A stretch of DNA of 64,000 nt, taken from Tridacna crocea. Its lineage: Eukaryota; Mollusca; Bivalvia; Cardiida; Cardiidae. Positions 46,201 to 55,200 of the stretch are shown piece by piece (positions within the stretch are counted from its first letter, which is position 1; every line of letters begins with the position of its first letter). The notes below the pieces were generated by a model, which ran no database searches, was not told the origin of the DNA, and was given only the letters and a program-made list of their open reading frames with translations. The stretch spans positions 40,068,672 to 40,132,671 of the forward strand of contig OX031063.1 in NCBI GenBank assembly GCA_943736015.1. The letters run 5' to 3'. A program made the translations under genes and the position numbers.

Positions 46201-49200
46201 CTCCCAAAACAAAACAAAAACAATTGAGCTATCACTAAATGTGATCATACCCCAAACCAGCTCCTTGTCACTAAACAGCTCTTTGTCATAGAATGCAGAA
46301 CGGTTTAGTACAAAAGAGTTTAAAAAAATATATATTACAAAGGGCTATAACTCTGAAAACAGTGGGAAAAGATTTATGGTTCTTGCACAGTGCACTTTAC
46401 TTTGATGTGATTCAAAATCATATGAAGTTTGAAGTGACTAACTTTTGTACTTTGCAAGTTATGCCCCATTTTAAAAATCCAAAGTTAAAATTAACAAAGG
46501 GCAATAACTCTAAATGTAGCAGGAACAGAGTTATAGTTATGAAAACTGCACTTCTTGTTAATGTGGTCCATCTGTATATGAAGTTTGAAGGTACTAGCTT
46601 TTATACTTGGAAAGTTATGCCCCAGACAAAAATCCAAATTAAAATTTACAAAGGGAAATAAATTGAAATAGTGGGAATATAGTTATGGTACTGGTAAAGT
46701 GCTCTTTTTTTTATGGTGATCTAATTATATATGAAGTTTGAAGTCCGTAGCTTTTGTACTTTGGAAATTAAGCCCCAGATAAAAATCCAATGTTAAATAT
46801 ACAAAAAGATATAACCTTTAAAATAGTGGAAAAAGTTATGCTTCTTGTACACTGCACTTCTCTTTAATGTGGCCGATCTGTACATGAAGTTTTTAGTTGC
46901 TAGCTGTTTTATTTTGGAAGTTAAGCCTCGAACAAAAATCCAAAGTTTGAAGTCACTAGCTTTTCTACTTTGGAAGTTATGCCAAGCTTTTAGTGACACA
47001 CGGAAAGACAGACATGGTGACTCCAGTATACATCCCCCATACTTTGTTTATGGGGGGTATAAGCATGATAAAAACACATAATGTAGTTAAATTTGTTTGA
47101 ATCTAGAAGCAGACTTGTGCTGCAAGTAGACAGTATCCCTTTCTTGAACCTAACAAAAGAAAGTATGTGATGAGAGAATTTCTGTATGCCTTCCATGGAA
47201 GAAAAGAAGTTGCACCTAACTATCCCTTTTGGATATGATTTGCTATATCAAAGAAAAACAATTAGTAAGGATTTCTATCCTGGCTATTTGTTGACTCAAA
47301 AGCACATTATCAGACCATTTTGTTTTTGATTGCCTATGACCCCATTGATGCAGAGTTACACTTAACTCAAAAACTCCAACATTTCTCATCAGATTACAAA
47401 TAGTGTCCAGACTGGTAAGAAGAGAAAAAAAAACTTCTTTATGCCTGTGATGGGGACCACAATCTTGATTCAAAAACATGATAATGACTTGTTAAAGTTT
47501 AAAAGAAACTTAACAAGATCTATAGAGATGTAATCTATTAGTCAGTAAACTAGCTGATAAGGAGGAAAAGGCGTAGAGTATTCTAAAAATAGAACACTAC
47601 ACTGCATATTTTGCTAAGTTGCCGACATGAGGAAGGCAAATGATCGTCTTTAAGATTTTTCTAATCCTTCACTTTACCATTATAATTTATTTAAAATATG
47701 TTTGGAAAAAATATCTCCAGCTGTAAGAGGTGGTAATTCAAGTTTATTTTATAACTATTCATGTTTTGAGAATCAGTAATGATCGATAGTGTGACGTCAT
47801 TTAAACAAATATCCAGACGCTTTACCTGTGGGAAAAAAAGTGTGATTTTCGTAGGATAAAGGGGTGGATTTAGTGAGTTAGTAACAGGTAAGGATCATAA
47901 CACTCTGCTGTCTTGTCCAAATTGATAAAGTTAATTAGTGATAACCTGTCATCCTTTGTCTTCGATTGCCGATATTTCATGAATATAGGCCTGGTCGGGA
48001 CTGTTTGTTAGGCGAAGTTTTTTCGCTGTGAAAGCTTGATGATGCAAATTTGAGTCAATGAAGACGACTTTTTCACCCTGTACCATACTTCCTCAAGTTC
48101 CTGCTTCAGTCTTTCTCCACTTATCTCATGAGTTGAGACAAAAATGTCAATAAAAAATCCTTTCGACACTTATTTTCGCCAGTTAAAGAAAAACTACAAC
48201 TGGCGAAAATGGCGACAGGCAGCGTGGGTCCCGCTGCTGCATGTTATTGATCTTCGTATCGGAAGGTTACAGGAGACAAGACGGGTACCAGTTTAAAAGT
48301 TTGAGTTGATGTTCGCTTTAAATACAGATTTTTTGTGACAAAACGAATAATGGTTAGGGTCGGCGGAAAAATTTTAAAAAAATGTTTTGGAACCTTCTTA
48401 TATTTTTTTTCTGGTTTTGGGAAAATTGCAGTCGGCGGGTTTGTAAATCAACTAATAAAAAAATTCTCGCCTAAATATGTTCAGTACTGACAGAGATATC
48501 ATAAAATGTTAAACAAGGATGATGACTGCGACCACATTAGGCCTATGATAATAACTTGTTTTTCCCCATGTAAACATTCAAGCTAAAACTAAATGGCTCC
48601 TGAAGACATTTGCAGCAGAAAACTACTTTATTGATTTCAAATAAAGATTTTTTTTTTAATTTGCCAAATAATAAACACTTTGTTTTACGTAGCTTTTAAT
48701 CAGGAGTGCAATTTATGATGAAAAACACCTGTACTTACCCCTAAAGCCCCTATAATCATAAATGGGATCAGCTCCTGCAGGTACCAAGGTTCATTATATT
48801 CTATATAAAACATGACTAGGTGATCGTTGCCAAATGGATTGATGGATCGGAGGACAAATGCAGCAACCAGGGCACAGAAAAAGGACCTCCAGAGAGTCTT
48901 CAATGGGAAGTAGTAGCTCACCTGTAGAAATAGAGAATTATTACGAGGTTTTGAACCATTCATTTGCTGGCTAATTCTCGAAAGAAAACTACTACGAATG
49001 ATGAGATCTCGAAAAAATTTACAGGCAATGCAAAAGTAACTAAAATGAACACCTTAATTTACAGAGAATATGGGGTCTTATCTTTGCTTTAACTCTTTAC
49101 CAAACGACAAAATTTTAGACTGGTTCAAATTGAAAGCATTTGCAGACAACAAAATAAAGGTGCCTGAAAAATTGAAATTTGTTCTGGGAAGGGTAGAAAA

Positions 49201-52200
49201 CACTGTGGGAAAAGGAGAAAATGCTGGTTACCAGCAATTTTCTCCTTTTCCTACAGTGTTTTCAAAAGGCTTCTTTCTCAAGGGCGTCAAAAGTAGGAAT
49301 GTGTGGTAATGGGTTAAAATGTATATTATCTCAATCAAAAATCAAAGAATCTACATCTATTTCTCTAGCTGAAAAAGTTAAAACATTCTGACAGTCTGCA
49401 GTATTCAATCATTAGTGTAGGGCACAAATTTGAGAAACTTTCTGACAAATAATGCCTTTATTCAAAATATCTGGAATTTTCAAACACCAATTTCATTCAT
49501 TTAGTGCATGAAAGGTTCTGCATTTCATTAGTCAATAACACAACTTTGATTCCTCTCTGCTGTATATTTTCTCACAACTCACTGAGTGGAATTAGATTAA
49601 CTGTTCTCCTTCTTAAGCATTCACAATTTATCAACAAACATAAAGAAAGCGACTGTGTTAAACAAAAAAAGAAACACTTACCTCTTCCAAACTGAAGAGT
49701 ACACCACCAATAGGAGCACCAAAAGCTACACTAACACCTGCTGCAGATGCAGCAGACAACACCTGGAAACATAGCACAGAATCATTGTAAATACAAGCAA
49801 TCATGGCATATGGGTTTCAGATGATCAGATTCTATTTAATGTATTTGTATTGACAAGATATTCTATAGGTTTATTCCCTTCATGATTCCCCTGCAGCTTA
49901 TGCTTTGAAATATCCTTATGTATTACCTGCTATATCTTCTTTTTTCCAATGTTTTAAAAAGCCCCTCTTCCTCATGGTGATTAAGGCAAGGAACATTAAA
50001 CAAGAGCTTCACATAGCGGCACTTAAGCACGAGGGGCTTGTCAAAGAAATGGCTTAAAACTAAGAACACCTGCAGATATCCAAATATTAAAAGTCACAAG
50101 CACAACTACACATCATAGAGATTTATTGTTGTGAGTTTGAAAATGAAAACAGCAGGAGGAGTTGTGCATTCAAGAAATTGTTGATGGAAAGATGGAAGAC
50201 TAGAGCCATATCATTATATGACCTTTTGGGTGTATAAAAAGTAAACTGATAATCCTTAGCCTGCTAAAATAATTATTGAAATAAATAATTTCTAGTCATT
50301 AGTAACAATTTAAAGTTATTTTCAACATCCAAAGCGTTAAAAGTCTTTACACAAAGTTCTAAAATATTTCTGAAACCCTGGACACATGGAATGAAAACTC
50401 TATACTATCGGTAAATGGAATCAACTAGACCTGTCACAATGAGAACCTTCACATCCCCAACAAAAGTGACAAAGGAGGAGGATGTGCATGGTATACAAAA
50501 AGCAGCTGAATTCAACAAGCGATACAAAAAGTTCCCTCCTGCACATGTACAGTTTCTGCTTGACAGGTTTGCAAAGTTTAAGTACATTGAGAGCAAAACT
50601 GAGGGAAGAGTCTTTTTTATAAAGTCATTATGCACAGACTCATTTTAAGCAATAAAAAAGTCTATTTCAATATTTTTGCTAAGTACAGGTACATTTTAAT
50701 ATATCTGTCTTCTCTGGAAACTCATCTTGTGCTTGTTTAACCCATTATCAAACAACAAAGTTTTAGGTTCATCCAAAATCAAAAGCCTTTGCAGACAACA
50801 AATTAAAAGTGACTGAAAATTTGATTTTTTTTTGTGAAGGGTAGAAAACATTGTGGAAAAAGGAGAAAATGCTGGTTACCAGCATTTTCTCCTTTTCCCA
50901 CAGTGTTTTCTAAAGGCTTCTTTCTCAAGGTCGTCAAAAGTAGGGATTGTGTGGTAATGGGTTAACTCTGTAATAAACAACAAAGTTTTGGAATGTATCA
51001 GTTAAAGTATATGCTGTTAACAAGAAAGGTGGCTAAAATGAAGAAAGCAGTCCTTAACAGGGTAGAAAACATTTCCGGTAAAGGAGAAAATGCTGGTTAC
51101 CAGTATTTTCTCCTTTTCCAACTATGTTTTCATAAGCGTTCTTTCTCACAGTCGTTAAAAGTCATGATTGTTTGGTAATGGGTTAAATCAGGTTATTTGT
51201 TCCATAGATGTGATCACTGAGACAGGATTAACCGTATACCTATATGTGTGTCCACACAAAGACAACCTGACCTCAGTTCACCTCAAAAATGTTTGGAAGG
51301 GCATAAAAACAAACTAACCTCTCTCTTTTTAGCCTCATTACTCCCATACTTGGGAAACAAGTAGGAGAAAAAGTTCCCACAGCAGCAAGCCACATGAACA
51401 TAGGGTCCTTCTTTGCCAAGGCTCAAACCTGCTGCCACAGACAGCATCATACCAACAGACTTGGTCAGCAAGGTCCACTTGCCAAGATAACCTCTGATGA
51501 TAAAACCACTCAAAATGGTTTTGATCTGAAGTGAAAACAAGAGTGCTATTAGTCCTTAAGTGCTAACCTGAGTAAGGTCATTTAAGACGGACAAAGCTGA
51601 GATCCTGGTTGTGATGATGTACAGACTGTAAGTGACCTATCTTTTTACCAACTTGACTTATTGTTTTATTAGTTAGAGATTTTATCAAGACAAACATTCT
51701 GAAAAAATTTCGTCAGTATTTGACCAAATTTTGAGCTTTGTATATCAAGACAGACATTCTGACAAATTTTACTGGTATCTGACTGAAAATGTGGCTTCTA
51801 GAGTGCACAACAGGTAAATGATGATAACCTCACAGAGCATGCCAGACACAACATGATTATAAAAGCTTGCCTTGAACACTTTGCGCTCAGAAGAGCTAAA
51901 AATAGTCACAGCTCGGAAGTGAACTAGCAAACCTTCAGTTTTAAGCCCTGTTTGTTATAAACCCTTTCCCAAACAATCCCTGGTTTTTACGGGTCAGGAA
52001 TAGAAGCCTTTTGAAAACATTATGGGAAACAGAGAAAATGCTGGTAAATGGCATTTTCTCCTTTTCCCACAATGTTTTCTTCCCTATCATATAGAAAAAT
52101 CATCTTTTTAGCAACTTTTAATTTGTCATCTGCAAAATACTTTCAATTTGGTCTGATCCAAAATTTGCCGTTTGGGAAAGGGTTAAATGAGGTAACAGTC

Positions 52201-55200
52201 TTGACACTGAGGGAAGCACTGGAACTGACATTGTTTCAAGGAGGAGGTTGGGTGGGGGGGGGGGGGGGACATTGCTGGAGAAGAGGAAATACTGGTCACC
52301 AGTCGCACTTAAGTCTTTACCAGACGACTAATTTTCAGACTTATTCCGATATTTTGCAGATGGCAAATTACATGTGATTCAAATGAAGGGACTTTTCTGT
52401 GATAAGGTAGGAAACATTGTGGAAACAAAAGAAAATGCTCTATACCAACATTTTCTCCTGTTCCAACAACCAGATTTTCTCCTTTTCCAACAAAGTTATC
52501 AACAGCCTTTAAAGTTACGGCAGTTGCTGAAATTCGGGATTTTTTTATTCATGGGTTAAAATATAATTTTAGACCATAATGTGAATAATTCTACAATACA
52601 TTAATTTTAATACTACATCATTCTTACCTCTGGGATACCAGATCCACATGCGTAGGGGGCGAACACACGAACAAAGAGAGCGGCAGTCAGGGCAAACAGA
52701 CAGCCCCAAATCATATAAAAGAAATATTTAATCATATAAGACCCTCCTCCACTTGTCCCAATTCCAAACATCTCTGCCCAGGAAAACCACTGAAAATGAT
52801 TAGATTAAAACATTGAAAAAGTGTAGAAGAAATTTACTTAACTCTTTACCAAACAACAAAATTTTAGACTGGTCCAAATTGAAAGCATTTGCATACGTCA
52901 AAATAGAAGTGACTGAATTTTGAAATTTGTTTCAGGATGGGTAGAAAACACTGTGGCAAAAAAAGAAAATGCTGGTTACCAGCATTTTCTCCTTTTCCCA
53001 CAATGTTTTTAAAAGGCTTTTTCTTCAAGGGCATCAAAACTCGAAATAGTGTGGTAAAGAGTTAACCCATTTCAATACAATCCCTACTTTTGACGCCCCT
53101 GAGAAAGAAGCCTTCTGATAACACTGTAGGAAAAGGAGAAAATGCTGGTAACCAGCATTTTCTCCTTTACCCACAGTGTTTTCTACCCTTTCCAGAACAA
53201 ATTTCAATTTTTCAGTCACCTTTATTTTGTCGTCTGCAAATGCTTTCAATTTGAACCAGTCTAAAATTTTGTCGTGTGGAAATGAGTTAAGAAATGAAAC
53301 GAAATGAATCGAATTTGAGGAAAACCCAAGATTTATATACGGAAGGCTAGAAAACATTTCTGGAAAAGGAGACTATGATGATTACCATGCAGAATTAAGT
53401 TTCGACCCTTTACTCCATAGATACTAATTTCTATGCATTGCTTGTAGGAGCCTTTAGAAAACATTGTGACAAAAGGTGAAATTGCTCGTGACGAGCAATT
53501 TCACCTTTTGTCACAATGTTTTCTATGCTAAAAAGGTGTCATATACACATAAGAAACCGCTTCATCCTTGCTGTTATTAAGGGTCAATTAGGGATACCAT
53601 AGAAATGCCTCATGGAGTAAAGGGTTAAATACTAGTCTTCTTTAGCAGACGGGAAAACCAAGGTTAATCCTTGACCACAAAATCCATAGTGTTTAACAAC
53701 CTGGGGGAAAAGCCTCTACAATACATGGTGGGAAAGAAGGAACTGCTGGTAACCATGCTAATTTTATGTTTCAATTACAATTTAACCCCTGCTAAATAAA
53801 CAAAGTGAAACTGAAAAGCCCACAGTAAAAACAAAATTTTTGCAATTTTTAAGGTAATTTTTTGTAGGAAAACTTGTCCTTCTTCGGCAGTTCAAATCGA
53901 AGATCAGACTGCACAAAACATGCCGTCTGATTTTGATCTACACTATCCACAAAAGGTCAGTGCACTGCAATTAGCAGCCTCAGATATAATTTGTTGCCTG
54001 CAAATGACTTCAATTTAGACAATTCTAAAATTTTGATACTTGGTAGAGAGTTGTATCACTTTGCAAAGGACAAATTCAATGTACTTCAAAATATGAAATT
54101 TGTGTTTACAAGAACAGAAAACACAGTGGGAAAAGGCAAAAATGCTGATGAACAGCATTTTTCCTTATTCCACTGTGTTTTCTAAGGCTTTATCCTTTAA
54201 CCCTTTACTCCATAGATACTCATTTCTACATATTGCTTGTAGCAGCCTTTGAAAAACATTGTGGCAAAAAGTGAAACTGCTCAGGACGAGCAATTTCACC
54301 TTCCAACAATGTTTTCTACACTATCAAAAGGTGTCATATACACATAAGAAATGGCTTTCATCCTTGCTGTTATTTAGGCTCAATTAGAGATACCATAGAA
54401 ATGCTTTATGGGGTAAAGTGTTCAGGTCATCAAAACACCGGATAGTTTAGTAACAGGATACCTGTGAGCATCTCTCTTCATCCAGTGTTGTATCATTGGC
54501 TGACCAGCAGCACTGTTCTCTATTTAACCAGAATGCATCTCTACAAACCCCTTCCTTGATATCTGATAACCAGGATGCACCTATATCTATAAGACCAGCT
54601 AAAGCACCTGAAATTGAAACAGAATAGAATCTCCATTGTTGGAGGACAAGAAGGGTCCAGAAATTTGCTTGCTTGGCTGTTTGGTGTTCAACTCTTTACC
54701 ACACAATCCACAAGTTTTAACGGCCCTGAGGAAGGCACCTTTCGAAAACACTGCAGGAACTCCCAATGTTTTCTACCCTGATGGAAACAAATTTCAATTT
54801 CAAGTTACACTTATTTTGTCGTCTGAAATGTTTTCAATTTGAACCAGTCTAAAATTTTGTTGTTTGGTAAAGAACTAACCCATTACCACAATCCTGGGTT
54901 TTTTCTATGCTGAAGAAATTGTGGTAAAAAGAGGAAATGCTGGTAAGCAGCATTTTCTACTATTCCCGAAATTGTGTCTACTTTTTCAGACACAAATTCT
55001 ATAAGTTGAGCAACATTTAGTTGTTGCTTCAAATGCTTTCAAGTTGGACCATTCTAAAGTTTCATTGTTTGGTAAAGAGTTAATATGGTTTTCAACATTA
55101 CTTCAGTTACCTTGAAGTGTCCATTGTACTTATCCATAATTTCGAGGACTTTTTTCTTACCAGTGCTTTGCAGAACATTCATTCCCAGCCACTGGCTGCA

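Larger units (their letters stand above)
47080..48738. other. CLC intron 6 spacer, little recognised
   Basis: No TTAA palindromic copy, unusual for these introns. 48172-48210 holds a hairpin ATTTTCGCCAGTT / AACTGGCGAAAAT, and an ATG follows with only 13 codons before a stop. 48345-48472 is repeat F. Confidence 0.5.

Noticed and set aside
48200-48260. ATGGCGACAGGCAGCGTGGG as the start of a gene
   Set aside because: The frame stops after 13 codons and no donor with a matching downstream exon was found.
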